Source of the DNA: Stichopus chloronotus
Lineage: Eukaryota; Echinodermata; Holothuroidea; Aspidochirotida; Stichopodidae
Assembly (NCBI GenBank): GCA_021234535.1
Contig: CM037850.1
Coordinates: 1,116,001-1,180,000 of the forward strand
Reading direction: 5' to 3'
Length of the DNA stretch: 64,000 bases
The translations under genes and the position numbers were made by a program. Positions 14,601 to 25,510 of the stretch are shown one piece after another (the stretch's first letter is position 1; the number at the start of each line of letters is the position of its first letter). The notes under the pieces were generated by a model. That model saw only the letters and a program-made list of their open reading frames with translations. It had not been told where the DNA came from and made no database searches.

Positions 14601-17600
14601 GGGATAAATCTGATTTGATCATAGCTCATAGCTAATATCAAAGCCCTACATCTAATGGGGAGATAAATTTAATTTGAATGATTTGATCTGCACACATTGG
14701 AGAATCTTTTATGGGATGCTGCCTCCATTCGTACATCACACGATGTGGCACAGCACAGATAAAGTGCCCCTTTCTGGTATTCTATGTATCTGACTGTAAT
14801 TTGTTTTGTTTTGGCTTGTAAGAAAGTATTTAGAAAACTTCAAATCTAACATTTTGTTTTTAACTGAATAGACAGCCCTGTTAATGTGCCTGTAAGTATA
14901 GTATATTTCCAACTTCATTTTACGATGTTTTTTATTATTACCAGTTCGAATTCTTGCACATACATACCGTAAAGCAATCCAAACTGAGATTAGGGACAAA
15001 AAAAAACACACACACACACAAAAAAACACCTGGAATATAAACTACTCAATTTTCAACTTATCTTCTACCAACATGCAAATCATTCTTATCGGTTGGAAAT
15101 GTTAATTTTTATGCCAGTCTTTAATACCACTCACGACATATTCCTTAAAAATGTGTGTGAACCACCATCATGCATAACAACACTGTGTGAACATATTCAT
15201 CACTTTGTGAAACCCAGCTAAAGATCCTTCAGAGGTGTTATGTAACCTTAAAGGCTGTATTGCATCACTCTAAGCTATATTTTTACCTCCCGGAAAGCAA
15301 AATTCTCAACTGGTTCTAAGTTACAGTACTCTTAGATTGCCAGCAAATTCGAAAGATGCAGAGCAGCTCATATTACACAGCGTACACAGGGATCCATTGT
15401 TTTGATTACACATGTGGAGGAATGTAAGACAGGCTGAGGGAAGGGACTAGAGGTAGGTGGTTGGGAGAATTGAAACTGTCTGGGGTGATGAGTTTTTGTC
15501 TTTAAACTCATTTTTGTGGACTACTGAATCGAAAGGAAAACAAAAGGGGGCTCTTGTGTGTGATTATCAACTTTAGTCATATGTCAAAACCTGACCTGAT
15601 TTTGGAGATATCTGTTCCACTTCACTTGAAGAACTGTCTTCCAAAAAAGACAGTCAATGAATTGTGTAATATTTAGACATAGTTTGAATTTGTTTATGTA
15701 TGTAACTGTTGACATTTAGTTTGTGTACAACTTTAGGTTCGATTTTGATGTAATTAAATGTGCCAGCCTATTACACAGTAAAGCCTAGCTGTGATGTGGT
15801 TTTGCCTAAGGATAACAGGCAAAATACAGCATATCATGTTAAAGATGGACTCCCTGGTAATTCAAAATGCTTTTGAATTGTAAAATCTTACTTAAATTTC
15901 AGAGGTATGTGCACAGCAATCAGAATATGATGTGAATGTATTGCACCTTAAATCTGTTCCTTTGTCATGATACACAAGGAGAATCCCTCCTGCCCAGTAC
16001 TTTCCTTGGGGGGTCTCCTGGGAACTGAATATCCAGCCGGCATGAGAAACACAAACTGCATTTAATAGTGCATGGACATACACGTGGCAGGGAGAAGCAC
16101 CTGGAATGTATTACGTGGCAGCCTAGGCTGTTTGTTTTAATTTTTGTCCTAGAATGTTTTAATATAATCACATGGATCATATCATTATAGGCTTTTGGGG
16201 ACAAATAAGTATGATGAATGTACCAGTTGTCTGAGTTCAGTCCCACCAATTGGTACCTATTAGCAGACACGAACCCACAAAAACAACCATGTCAATTAGT
16301 GAATTAAAGGTAAAGAAGTAAGAAAGACTAAAATATTACCCCAGAGTGCAAATCTAATCAAACCAAGGGGATATGTGCTAGCTGTAAGAGAGCATGAAGT
16401 TGTTGAATTGTAAATCAAATTACAGAATTATGTAATCATATCCAGACTTGTCTGGTGTGATGAAAACACAGTGTGAAACAAATCTAGAACATAATGAATT
16501 GTCTGGGCAACGAAAATAAATTGCGCTCAGGTTTTACTGGAAGCAGATAACAAGTTGAACTATGTAAATAACCGACATTTAACCACAGTCTGTGAGGGGT
16601 GTCGAAATAGACTATATTAGCATTAAGTAAGCAATAAATGTCACCACTTAGGATGTTTGGATTATAGTCAAGTTTTAGTCAAGTGAGTATTCTGAAATAG
16701 AAGCAGCAAATTGTTTTTTTCTTGTTTCTCTTAGGAGGCAATTCATACAAAAACAAAAGTGTTTTCAATTCCTCAAAGGAAGTCAGGAAATGGATTGAAA
16801 AACATAATTTGACCGAATCTGATCACACTGGCTCCTCCAAAAGAGGAAAATACTTGAACTTGAAGCCATTTGTAGATTTACTCTTGTTAGTTTTTCTAGT
16901 AGATTGTTGTTCATTACTTGTCATGACAGATTTGGTGCAATATGCTTGTGAAGAAAAAAACAATGGTGAGATAAAATTTCAACAGAAATGGTCCTTTTAC
17001 TATTCAGTGGGTCACATTTAAATTGAAGAGAGTCTAAAAAAACATTGTGAGGCAGTCCCTTTGAGAGAAGTCACAGTGACTTTGTTAACCAAAAGTAACA
17101 GATGGCATAATGATCATTGAAGGTTATAGAAAAGTGAAGAAAACACCATAATAATCTTTTTGCTTTATTTCAGTAGTTTTAACTCCCCTCCCAAAAAGTG
17201 CCTGGTCAAACAATTCTTGCTGTCATGATTGAAAGGAATGGTAATGTATAGCCACTCCCTCTCCCCGTTTACATTGATCCTTATGACAGAAACCAAGTAG
17301 GTTAAAGGATTCAACTCTGTGATTATAGAAGTGAAGACTTTATGAGCTGAAATGCATAATCATGCATTTTTGTGACACATTTGTAGCAAAAGCTTTTCTG
17401 TTTTTATTACTTGCAGGATTGCCATTACAGACCACCTGTTCTACCTCATGCTGCTCATGGTTGGTTGCAGAAGGAACGCATTGAGGTGAGAAATACTTCT
17501 GAGTGGATTTGTTTTTTTTTTTTGTTTTTTTTTTTGAGGAGGGAGTGAGGTGGGGTAGGAAAGGATGGAATAGGGGTGCACAATTTAAGTGGAACATATT

Positions 17601-20600
17601 CTCTCAGTTCTTTAGAACTCTGAAACTCTAGAACTCTGAAACTTAAATGTAATGTGTTAATGACTGGCCAGTGAGCTATTGATGGGTCGAGCCTAGCTGT
17701 GGGGTAATTTTAGTGCAATGTTGTTCTGCATGTTCAGTGAAAAGTAGCATAGTTTGCTTCCTTTGGCAATGGACAGATCAGGAAAGTACTGGCTCTGAAT
17801 AGCTTGCTTTAAGTTATCTGAAAATTTGCCAAGAATGCTATAATTTGTGCTTCTATAAAACTTAATCTGAAATCAGAATAGGGCATTCTCTAGAACTGAA
17901 CCAGCGAATAAAGTCGCCACCCATCACCCCAAATTCCTCTCTTTGAAAGGACGCAAGGATTTCTTCACTAATACTTAGGACTAAATGTTGCCCACTAAAA
18001 TAGTCATCTAGTTTACCACCTCTTAAAGGTGCTCAGTATAATCCATATAACTTGCAGAAGTTATTGGACAAACCATTCCTGTCCAGATAATCAAAAAAAT
18101 TATTGGATTTACTGTCTTTGCTGTACTTTCTTAAACCGCTATCATTTTTATCGTTTTTTCTCGACCAGATGGGCCCAAACACTTACAGCGGTCTTTGTGA
18201 AGGGAACCATTTCTTACACGAGTACATTTTGAATTACACCAGAGATTTTCTGCAACACCCCCACCCCGTAAAGTGGGCTGCTCTGGACCTTAATGCCGGA
18301 CACAGGTATGCCATTATTCTGTTTAACCATCCTTTTAAATGAATTTTTATAGATCCTCAGTTTCCAGTTCAATGGAGCCACTAATATTACAAGATTTTTT
18401 TCTAGTTTACATGGAATCAAGTCCATGTTTTTTGCCACCAAATAGTGAGTGATAGAATTTGGAATCCTGTGAATGGAATTCTTTATTTTTGAAGCAAATC
18501 TCTAGCCCAAATTTCTTCCCTCCTATCCAACATTCCATACGTTCGAGTCTTACTTGTGTAATCCCTCGTAAATTTTACTCTTCCTTGAAAGTTCAGTCTT
18601 TGTTCCTGACCTAAGCTTATTGTTTCAATAATGTGAGCACCTACTGCAGATATAAAGGATGTTGCATTCTATAATCCAAATCCCCTAAGTAGCTACAAAA
18701 TTCAGAGGTCTGTTTCAGTCAAGAGAACTGGAAGCAGAAGTCTGTAGCAGTTTACATTATTCTGTAGGAGCCTAGCCAGTTGACACAGTGGGTGCTAGAC
18801 AAACTGTGTTTATTATCTAAAACCATAACCATGTATAGAAAGAAACAGAATGAAACAGGGTAATTATTTTCGTCATCCTGTATACCAGTGACACAGCAAT
18901 TCTTAAAGAACCACAAGAAGCTTACCTCCATTCAGCGACGAGTATTCTCTCTAATCCAGTCCCGGGAAGGTGCTCTGATGACATCGGCAGGCTCTCTCAA
19001 AATATTTGCTCGCCGAAAATTGTCTATTTGATCATGAATGTGCTGTCGTGGAGTTTGTTTTCACAGTTTATTCCAGGTTGTCATATGTCGTACCTATGAG
19101 CTGAGATTATGTAAATGAGCCTTGAGACAACATTTTAGTCAGCTGTTAATGGGTTTGGCCAGATTTCAAAAGTTAGTGTAAGGTCAGTATCTGTTCAACA
19201 AATGTTCCCCAGTCTGGAGACTTGACATTTCCAAAAAGAGTGGTCGCCAATGGTAACCATGTCAACACTTATTGTCAAGCATTATTTGGTGCAGGCACAA
19301 AGTAAATTTCCAGTTTTGTTAGCTAGATGTTAGAGTTTGCAGAGCATTAGTGGTGGTGTCAAATTTATTACTAAAATCGATGGATACTTTCAGCAAGAAA
19401 TTAGCCAGAGGTTCACACCCTCCAGACTCCTTATATTTGACAAGGACCAAAAGGGTTCAAGGAAAAAGCACAAAACACTAACATTGACCATAAATGTTAT
19501 TATACTATACTAAATGTATATAGTAAATAGTAACATGGAAAGATTGGAACTTATGTTCTTGTCCTGTGCTAGTTTCAGTTGTAGATATGCTCAGCTTATG
19601 AGTCCAATATCTTTGTGATAACATTGTCATCCTTTGTATTTCTCATCACTTCAAACATTTTTAACTGTCAAAGGACCCATTGTGATATTTTATAAGTTCG
19701 GCAATTTCATGTTGCAATAGTCAACCTCCAGATTTGCTTTAAATCTTCCGAATTGGGATCAAAGAGAAGTTTAATTAGTCATTATAAATATCATCATAGC
19801 CTTTACTTCATTAGTTTACATTCTCTTAATTTCTGCGTTGTTTATTCGCCGCCATCATTGTCACTAAGCCTTACTTGCCAAAGAGGTTGTAAAAGGTGAT
19901 TGAAGGGTTTCCACAAGGCTCCTTGAGGTTTCCCTGGCCTGTATGGATGTACTCCTAGGCCCAGGTAGAGTGCACTCCAGTACCCCTTTCTCCTCTCGGT
20001 ATTAGTGAAGACATTGGGACAGGACCAATTGTAACAATATTTTGGATTCCAGCTTGTATAGTTGGTTCTCTGATGGTTGAACTTGAATATCCTCAGTAGC
20101 AACATTCAAATTAAATTAAAGATAATAATTGAATTACTGCAGAAAGGAAGACAGCACTTAGCACCATATGTGTTGTCACTTTCATACTCTCTGTATGTAG
20201 TATAGGTAATAAAAATGTTTATGTTCCCATGCTGTTAGTTCAAGGAAGCGCTAAATTAGTCCTAATCTATTTCACATTGTTTACTGGTGGTATTTACAGG
20301 GATCACAATCTGTTTTTGAGGATTAGTTCACATGATGTAAAGTGGTGATATCTTGATCACGGATTGTTTACGTCATTCTGTTTTGTGATTCTCACATGAC
20401 CATTTCAATACCAGTGTTTGACACATTTTTACTGTTCACAAAGTTATATCAACTTTTGCCTCTTGTTAAAAGTTTCTGTGCTATATAATGTTCTATATGC
20501 TTTTGCGGTCTAATTTTAATAAAATCAAATTTTGTAGTTAATGTGTCGGCCAAAAAATCTTTTTCTTTCACAGTTTTAGTAAGAATATTTTTACACAATT

Positions 20601-23600
20601 ATGAATCTGATAGTGAAATTTGTATCAAAATTTCCTTTTTTTTTTAAGGGGGGTGGGTGGATTAGGCAAAAGTAGGACAATCCAGCTTAGTAAATGTATT
20701 TAATGATCATTCAAGTATTTTGAAATAAGAGAACTTAATTTTGAAAATGAACCATGAAGGAAGTTGCAACCATATCTTGCATATCATTGCCCATTAAGCA
20801 AAACCGTCTGAAATAGCTTAAATGTAAATGGTGTATTTTTTCTCGTCTCACAATGGGTAATTTCTGTCAACATTCATAGAAAAAATCAGAATAATTGATG
20901 GTACAGGTTTGCAATTGTCAGCTGTAAGTATGCAATTGTTTCCAGAAGTTGTTCTCCACTACAATACATGGTCAAGCTAGGAAGAAGGCATGGCAAGTTA
21001 TTTGTGCTTTATTTCCTTAAAAAGTAGGACATTTCCATGGCTGAGACCCTGTTTGCACTTGATCCTGGGTGGATGATGAAGCTAGGTTTGGTATGCCTGG
21101 CATCTTAAGGTTCTCCCCCACCCTTCATTACCACATCATTGGTGCTAAACATCATATATCTACTTGTCCATTTTTCAGGGTCAACAGACAATTTAGATTG
21201 TGGAAGCTTCAAGGAAAAACTTGTTGAAACCTCAAAATCCTTTTTAATTTGCTGCTCAAACTTGAATCGAGTGGATTATTGACCCACAGACACCGTACAG
21301 TCTCTTGCAGTAACGAGTGTAGCCTACAGAGATCCATGTATAACAAAAATCTTTAGATTAAAGATTGTTATGGTAACTGGATAAGCGTTGCCTCGCAGAT
21401 AACTTGATAGTTCCTTCTGCTAATAAACAATCACTGTGCATTAAAGACAGCTGATCTCATGGTGGCAAATGTAAACACTTCAGAACACTCAAAAAGATGG
21501 TTAAAGATGACAGATATCTTAGAATAATTTACTTCATACTAGTCACCATTCACTAATTAGCTATGTAATGTAACCGCCTCATCAATGGGTGTAATGGAAG
21601 TCATATTAATTTATTTTTTTGTAATGTAAATGGCCATCATCACTTTATCATGGCTGATAAGATGTTAACGAACATGGTATTCAATGTGAGATGGTTCTTC
21701 AGTGGGACATTGGTGTTATTGGCTAGAATTGTTTTAGGTAAATACCTTGCATGTTAATTGATCTATTGTTTTTTGTCTTTGTTTCAGGAGAGAAGCTGAA
21801 GCAGTTAATCAGCTGGATGAGGAATTGGCAGCATTTCTTCAACAGGTTCTCACAGAAAATGAAAACCTAGTGGTGGTGAGGGCTTTCATGGTTTAAACTG
21901 ACCAGTAGGAGGAATTAAAAGTGGTTTAAGTTTGTGATATATAGCTCCCTGCCATATCATATGTGGCAATTGGAGGTTCGTTTTTACCAGCTGCTATTAT
22001 TTTATCATCACTGGGTGTTTAGGGGTCATGAATGGAAAAGACACTTTTTTTACATTACATTCAATTTCGCAAGGGTTACAGTCAACCATGTCATATGAGC
22101 AATAGAAATCAGCAATCAAATTTCTACCTTTGCTTATTCTGATACATGGTTCAATATATTGAAATGCTTTTGTAATTACTACATGTGCACATAGTTATGA
22201 GTCCGCTCCTTTAGTATGAGAGTGTCAGTCGTTCCCTCTTCCCCATGTTACAATGCAATGACAGGATTGGTTGTAAATTTGCAGTATACTGTTAAGGTAA
22301 TTTCAACGTTACTTCATCATTTGCACAAACTGCATCACTGAATGGAACTGTTGAGCAGTCTGTTTTATTTACTGCGGTGCTTGGGAGAAGAGCCTCTTTG
22401 ATGCCCTGTGGGACTGGGAGTGGAGCTTAAGCCTGTTTGCTGATAATCACTTTTATAAAATCTAATTATCCTTCTTTTCTTCAGATGTTGCTAGGTGATC
22501 ATGGCAAGCCGTACGATAACCATCACTCACATCTGGGTGGACATTACGAGACTCTTTTACCTTTCCTATCCATCTTAATGCCGTCATGGTTACTGGAAGA
22601 ATCACCGTCGATCGCAGAAAACTTGGTCAAGAATCAACAGAGATACATGGTGTGTGGATGTAGGAAACCTCTTGAAATGGTTGTCAGCATAAGAGTAACA
22701 TTGTTATTGCAATTGTTTCTTGTTTTTTTTAAGTGCTCCTCCACCCTACAAGTCATCTCCCCCCCATTTCATACCTCATCACCTCCGATGCATCCAACTG
22801 ATGTCAAAATGCTCTTTGTTAGATTGTAACATGTTTATGCAGGAGGAGGATGCGGACTGACTGACAATGCTGGTGGTGGACGGAGACAGCTGATAAAAGG
22901 AGAGTCAAAGTTAAAATATTTTGCCATTCATGGAATCAATACTGAGGACATTCCTCAGCTTGCTGAAAACTTACAGCAGTAGTGACATCACTGACGGCAT
23001 GAATATTCATATCATTTACCCCTCTCACAGTTTTCATCAATACTTATGACCTGTAGCTAAGGTGTAGTCCACACTGTCATGGTAGACTCTTACTTTATAA
23101 ATCCATGTTAGAAGCATGTTACTTTCTATCACCGTTATTAATTTGCGTGTGCTTGTTCCACCCAGTTGCCCATGACACTGCATGTCGTTATTCATGTTTT
23201 ATTGAGGATTTTCTTTGAAAAAAGTTAGAATATCTCCTGGTTACATTTCTCTCCCCATGCACAGTCACTCTATCTCACCCCACCCCGCTTTATCTTGTTG
23301 CCTCCGTACTGTCCCTTTATCTTGTTGTGCATCACATTGCATTCGTCTCATTTTTCTCAACACAGCACACCATTGTTGGGTAAAGCAGGCATAAGTCCAG
23401 ACCCAGATTCTCATTCCGACTCATGTGTTCATTTGCAATACTCTTTCCCCTCTTCCACTTCAATTTTACACCTTTTAAACACCACATTTCCTCCTTGTAC
23501 AGTACTGTTTCCCTACCTCCTACTCCAACTATACACCTTTTAAACACCCCATTTACTCTGTGTATCATCTCTGTGCTTCCAGGTGCCTGCTGACTTGCAC

Positions 23601-25510
23601 TTCAGCATGAAATCCCTGCTTCATTACCCAAACATGGATCAAGTAGAAGGAGCCAGAGCCAGCAAAGCCATGAATATATTCACCGAAGAGATTCCACCAA
23701 CCAGAACGTGTGAGGATGCGTTGATGCCAGCCTGGAGCTGCGTGTGTGGGTACATGAGAGTAAGTCCCAATATGAACCTAAATGCACCGATAATTGCCCA
23801 AGAAGAAGATTCTGCTGCTGGTTTTGTCACAAATGAATAAGTTATCATGAACAGTAACAATTTCACAGTGAAAAAGACGCCTTCCTCTCTCTCTCTGTTC
23901 CAACAAATAAGAAAAAACACTTTACGACATTTGTATCACTGCACTGTTATATAGTAAATGCAACCAAGGATACATGAAAGTACCAATGAACAACATTGAA
24001 TTGCAGTTAAAAATTTCAGTTAAGGATGCACATAATTTATTGAACCAATGAAACAACATTGTATTGCTGTTACAGACACAGTTTAATTTGAGAGTACATA
24101 TAAAGTACCAAAGAGCAATATTGCATTGTTGTTACAGATTCAATGCAGCCATACATAGGGGTATATATAAGAAACAGTGAACAACATTGTGTTGCGATTT
24201 GCAGATATAATTCAGGATACGTACAATTTACCTTACCAATGAACGACATTGCATCACTGTTAACGGACTCAATGCAGTTAAGGGTATGTCTAAGTACCAC
24301 TGAACAATCTTACATTGCTGTTACAGGCATGATGCAGCCAACGATACATATGTGTCAGTGAACCATGATATATTGCTGTTGTAGATACACCATGCAACCA
24401 AGGATACAGAACATATATGTATTGCCCTTGCGAGTTCAGTGTGTGAATTTGTCAGACGTACCTTTGAAATCCTCATTGCCTTGTTCTCTGTTGATAGCCA
24501 GGTTTGCTTGTTTGTAAGAATACTTCTTCATTTTCCTGAGTTTTCTATTTTCTGGACTTTCCTTGAAACAGAAAATACCAAAGACAGAGTGGCAGCAAGT
24601 TTACACTAAGATGGCCAAGAAGGCCACAGACTACGTCAACTACTTTCACAGCCAAGAGCGGTTGGGTGATCCCGTAGAGACGTCGGGAGTACGGAGCGCC
24701 TGCTATGATATCAACTTCAAAGAACTACTCCATGTCATCGTGAATGAAAATCCCCTCGAGAGGCAGGACTCTCCGAAGAGGAATATATTCTACATCACCT
24801 TCCAGGCCAAAGAAGAAGATACAGTATGGCAGGCTGTACTTAGCAATGCCATGGATATTTATCAGGTAGGAATGCAAAGTTGCAAATTGAAACTGCATCA
24901 GTTGAATCACTTCCTCCATATTAGTTTGCCCTTGTAGGTGAGCAAAGACAATTGCATTAATAGAGGTTTGCTCTGCTTTCATTTATTTTATTTTCTGCTT
25001 TCATTTATTTTCTCTCTTTGAGGAATCACAACTGTTCAGTGCCTGGCATGCTTTCTCAAAACAAATCTTTCTGAATTCATCAGCTGCGGAAATAATAGGC
25101 CCGTAGCTTGAGTTTCTTGTTTTGGGGAACACCATCCTTTGGAGAGATATAATTTTCCCTGAAAGATTTTGTTTTTGCAAAGGTGATTGGATGGAACAGG
25201 GAACATGCGGCTAAAAAATAGTGGTGAAAAATGAAAGAAATATCAGTAAAATGAACCTTTTTGTGATTTTGGTGTTTACCTTTGTTGAAATTCTAGGTAG
25301 CATTGCAGTATCTCTTGCTTATTACATGTTGTCAGCAATATTAACTTTTTCCTGGCCTTCTTTTCTCTCTTGTGTTGTCAGGTGAAACAGTACAGCCTCT
25401 ACCAAAAGTATGATGTTTGCTGGGACAAGCGTGTGCCTTTACCATATTGTGTTTGTGATAGATCCCATCCAGTTAGGAAAGGTGTCCTCAGCCATCTGCA
25501 CATCAGATGA
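5570..25510 (+). CDS. DUF229 / sulfatase-superfamily protein, gene model of 11 exons, 5' end missing
   Basis: Exons 5570-5634 (tentative), 6770-6990, 9468-9606, 10829-10943, 17417-17485, 18169-18305, 21788-21875, 22485-22649, 23583-23759, 24572-24865 and 25382-25510 join in one frame, with an AG acceptor and GT donor at every junction, giving about 532 residues and a stop. Numbering from the first listed exon, the metal-site motif DSSSR is at 69-73, the LPKT that may hold the nucleophile at 82-85, GDHG at 282-285, and the Cys-rich tail beyond 370. This order is that of DUF229, a little-studied family in the alkaline-phosphatase/sulfatase fold, often secreted or membrane-anchored. The substrate is unknown. 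An upstream exon with a start and signal or anchor must exist and was not found. The gene spans over 20 kb because of repeat-filled introns. Family call confident; 5' boundary not. Confidence 0.85.
5635..6769 (+). other. Gene 1 intron, nothing recognised
   Basis: AT-rich intron between the tentative exon at 5570 and the DSSSR exon. No coding block, repeat array or RNA gene seen. Confidence 0.5.
6770..6990 (+). CDS. Gene 1 exon: DUF229 N-terminal catalytic strand (DSSSR)
   Basis: Acceptor TCTTCTCAG and donor TG|GTAATA. Translates as RERVVHNYHTQFLP... and ends in PLSVLTVVLDSSSRSQVL followed by GLPKTVQLLEKMYFS. A hydrophobic strand followed by D-x-x-S-R and then L-P-K-T is the hallmark of DUF229 and related transferases: the Asp should bind metal and the Thr may be the nucleophile (family inference). 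Leaves phase 1. Confidence 0.85.
7302..7868 (+). repeat. Dispersed repeat family R1, copy 2 (in gene 1 intron)
   Basis: Second copy of R1. The similarity to copy 3 starts earlier, near 7270 (CACCATTCAGACAATCTGGG versus CACCATTCTGACAATTTGGG at 59361), so the true left end is probably at about 7270. It ends with the GTGCACACACAATCACTTTA stretch shared with copy 1. Confidence 0.8.
8568..8812. repeat. Tandem array, about 62-bp unit, 4 copies
   Basis: Four diverged units start GGATTTGAATTG, GGGTTTGAATTC, GGTTTGAAATTG and GGGTTTGATTTG. Each contains (C/T)CCACATGGCATTA-like and TTTTGTGACATTAAAAC-like blocks. Confidence 0.85.
9468..9606 (+). CDS. Gene 1 exon: DUF229 segment after the nucleophile
   Basis: Acceptor TTCCACCAG, donor GGCAT|GTGAGT. 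Reads EEPGLSHKSFLFNRLNSISS then ATSMNLTPLFSGELYDG and LDEDLVTKGM. The pattern F-x-R-(L/F)-N followed by N-x-T-P-L-(F/L)-S-G is typical of this part of the family, where a loop follows the active-site strand. Phase 1 in, phase 2 out. Confidence 0.85.
9607..10828 (+). other. Gene 1 intron, nothing recognised
   Basis: AT-rich sequence with no convincing coding block on either strand. Confidence 0.5.
10829..10943 (+). CDS. Gene 1 exon: DUF229 segment with GYITSYGVD
   Basis: Acceptor TTTCCTCAG, donor CAAG|GTATAA. Reads IYAKDIQEWVWQYANGRGYI and TSYGVDNASGMMGTRTNCK. The G-Y-x-T-x-(Y/F)-(G/A)-(E/V)-D strand is the expected next element of DUF229 proteins, in which a residue of this acidic strand lies near the active site. 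Enters phase 2, leaves phase 0, so the next exon must start on a codon, as it does. Confidence 0.85.
14583..14690. repeat. Short tandem duplication around CTAATGGGG(A/G)GATAAAT
   Basis: Two units of about 60 bases share CTACA, C(A/T)CTAATGGGG, GATAAAT, TTGA and AT-rich tails. Short and diverged. Confidence 0.55.
15243..15392 (-). repeat. Inverted repeat R2, right arm (in gene 1 intron)
   Basis: Reverse-complement partner of 3072-3222. It lies in the 6.5 kb intron between the exons ending 10943 and starting 17417. High identity suggests recent spread or conversion between the copies. Confidence 0.85.
17417..17485 (+). CDS. Gene 1 exon: DUF229 DxxYRP motif
   Basis: Acceptor TTACTTGCAG, donor TTGAG|GTGAGA. 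Encodes DCHYRPPVLPHAAHGWLQKE then RIE, 23 residues, phase 0 at both ends. It matches the conserved D-(H/Y)-Y-x-R-P segment that follows the preceding exon in DUF229 proteins, including a nearby His. A 6.5 kb intron precedes it. Confidence 0.85.
17486..18168 (+). other. Gene 1 intron with a T-rich run
   Basis: Short intron with a T/G run at 17511-17535, followed by AGAACTCTGAAACT repeated twice near 17610-17640. No other feature. Confidence 0.5.
18169..18305 (+). CDS. Gene 1 exon: DUF229 segment ending in the altered 'SHD' site
   Basis: Acceptor TCTCGACCAG, donor ACACAG|GTATGC. Encodes MGPNTYSGLCEGNHFLHEYI, LNYTRDFLQHPHPVKWAALD and LNAGH plus two bases. The C-x-G/E-x-(N/R)...H-E-Y pattern followed by a strand ending in His is the family arrangement. 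Most DUF229 members I know have S-H-(D/E) at the end; here it reads G-H-R across the splice junction. Confidence 0.85.
18306..21787 (+). other. Gene 1 intron, nothing firmly recognised
   Basis: 3.5 kb without an exon. A minus-strand frame of 87 codons at 19842-20105 (NHQRTNYTSWNPKYCYNWSC...) looks peptide-like but has no recognised family; it could be an old repeat fragment. Confidence 0.45.
21788..21875 (+). CDS. Gene 1 exon: DUF229 helix before GDHG
   Basis: Acceptor TTGTTTCAG, donor GTGGTG|GTGAGG. Encodes RREAEAVNQLDEELAAFLQQ then VLTENENLVV. It is the amphipathic N-x-L-D-x-E-L-x-x-F-L helix plus the linker that always sits directly before the GDHG strand in this family. Phase 2 in, phase 0 out. 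Confidence 0.85.
21876..22484 (+). other. Gene 1 intron, nothing recognised
   Basis: Phase-0 intron directly before the GDHG exon; no repeat seen. Confidence 0.5.
22485..22649 (+). CDS. Gene 1 exon: DUF229 GDHG metal-binding motif
   Basis: Acceptor TTTTCTTCAG, donor TACATG|GTGTGT. Starts MLLGDHGKPYDNHHSHLGGH and continues YETLLPFLSILMPSWL and later ENLVKNQQRYM. GDHG supplies the Asp-His pair that binds metal in the alkaline-phosphatase superfamily. The following G-x-x-E-x-x-(L/R)-P segment and N-L-x-x-N-(Q)-x-R are also DUF229 signatures. 55 codons, phase 0 at both ends. Confidence 0.9.
22650..23582 (+). other. Gene 1 intron with pyrimidine-rich 3' half
   Basis: The last 350 bases are unusually C/T-rich, with repeats of (C/T)ACACCTTTTAAACACC at 23468 and 23530, making a long branch/polypyrimidine-like tract before the acceptor. 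Confidence 0.45.
23583..23759 (+). CDS. Gene 1 exon: DUF229 C-terminal segment with RTC...C-C
   Basis: Acceptor GCTTCCAG, donor ATGAGA|GTAAGT. Encodes VPADLHFSMKSLLHYPNMDQ..., then NIFTEEIPPTRTCEDALMPA and WSCVCGYMR. The D-x-H-x-(T/S)-(L/M) block, followed by E-I-P-x-x-R-T-C and a C-x-C pair, is the conserved C-terminal, probably disulfide-bonded region of DUF229. That supports an extracellular or lumenal protein. 59 codons, phase 0. Confidence 0.88.
23760..24571 (+). other. Gene 1 intron, largely a degenerate tandem array
   Basis: Most of this intron is the 62-bp array listed separately; the remaining flanks hold nothing recognised. Confidence 0.5.
23955..24440. repeat. Degenerate tandem array, about 62-bp unit, 7-8 copies
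   Basis: Units begin ACCAATGAACAACATTG-like and contain (G/C)TGTTACAGA(C/T), TTCAATGCAGCC and GGATAC blocks. Each unit carries a TTACAG that could act as a cryptic 3' splice site. Substitutions are frequent, so the array is old. Confidence 0.8.
24572..24865 (+). CDS. Gene 1 exon: DUF229 C-terminal region
   Basis: Acceptor CTTGAAACAG, donor TATCAG|GTAGGA. 98 codons, phase 0. Begins KIPKTEWQQVYTKMAKKATD, contains a Cys in SACYDINF, and ends FYITFQAKEEDTVWQAVLSN then AMDIYQ. This is the variable beta-rich tail of the family. The segment after RNIFYITFQAK, with a mixed charged helix, resembles the packing strand found just before the final Cys motif. Confidence 0.82.
24866..25381 (+). other. Gene 1 last intron, nothing recognised
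   Basis: Phase-0 intron before the terminal exon. CTGCTTTCATTTATTTT is duplicated near 24970-25010; nothing else. Confidence 0.5.
25382..25510 (+). CDS. Gene 1 terminal exon with stop
   Basis: Acceptor TTGTGTTGTCAG. 42 codons and TGA: VKQYSLYQKYDVCWDKRVPL, PYCVCDRSHPVRKGVLSHLH, IR. The Y-x-x-Y-x-x-C...(L)-P-x-C-x-C arrangement is the normal C-terminus of DUF229 proteins, so the gene ends here. No clear AATAAA follows nearby; the first strong one I see is at 28600. Confidence 0.85.
   Translation: MKQYSLYQKYDVCWDKRVPLPYCVCDRSHPVRKGVLSHLHIR

Larger units (their letters stand above)
10944..17416 (+). other. Gene 1 large intron, mostly unremarkable
   Basis: Holds a poly(A) run (12567-12584), a hairpin (14229-14270), a small tandem duplication (14583-14690), a CA run (15007-15021) and R2 right arm (15243-15392). 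A frame at 16735-17021 follows a good acceptor but needs phase 2, while the neighbours are phase 0, so it is not part of the main transcript. Confidence 0.5.

Noticed and set aside
16722..17021. 99-codon frame after a good acceptor, possible gene 1 exon
   Set aside because: Needs phase 2 while the flanking exons join perfectly at phase 0, and the sequence has no DUF229 motif.
22437..22829. Continuous 130-codon frame as one exon
   Set aside because: Only 22485-22649 is exon; the ends run into introns beyond clear AG and GT sites.
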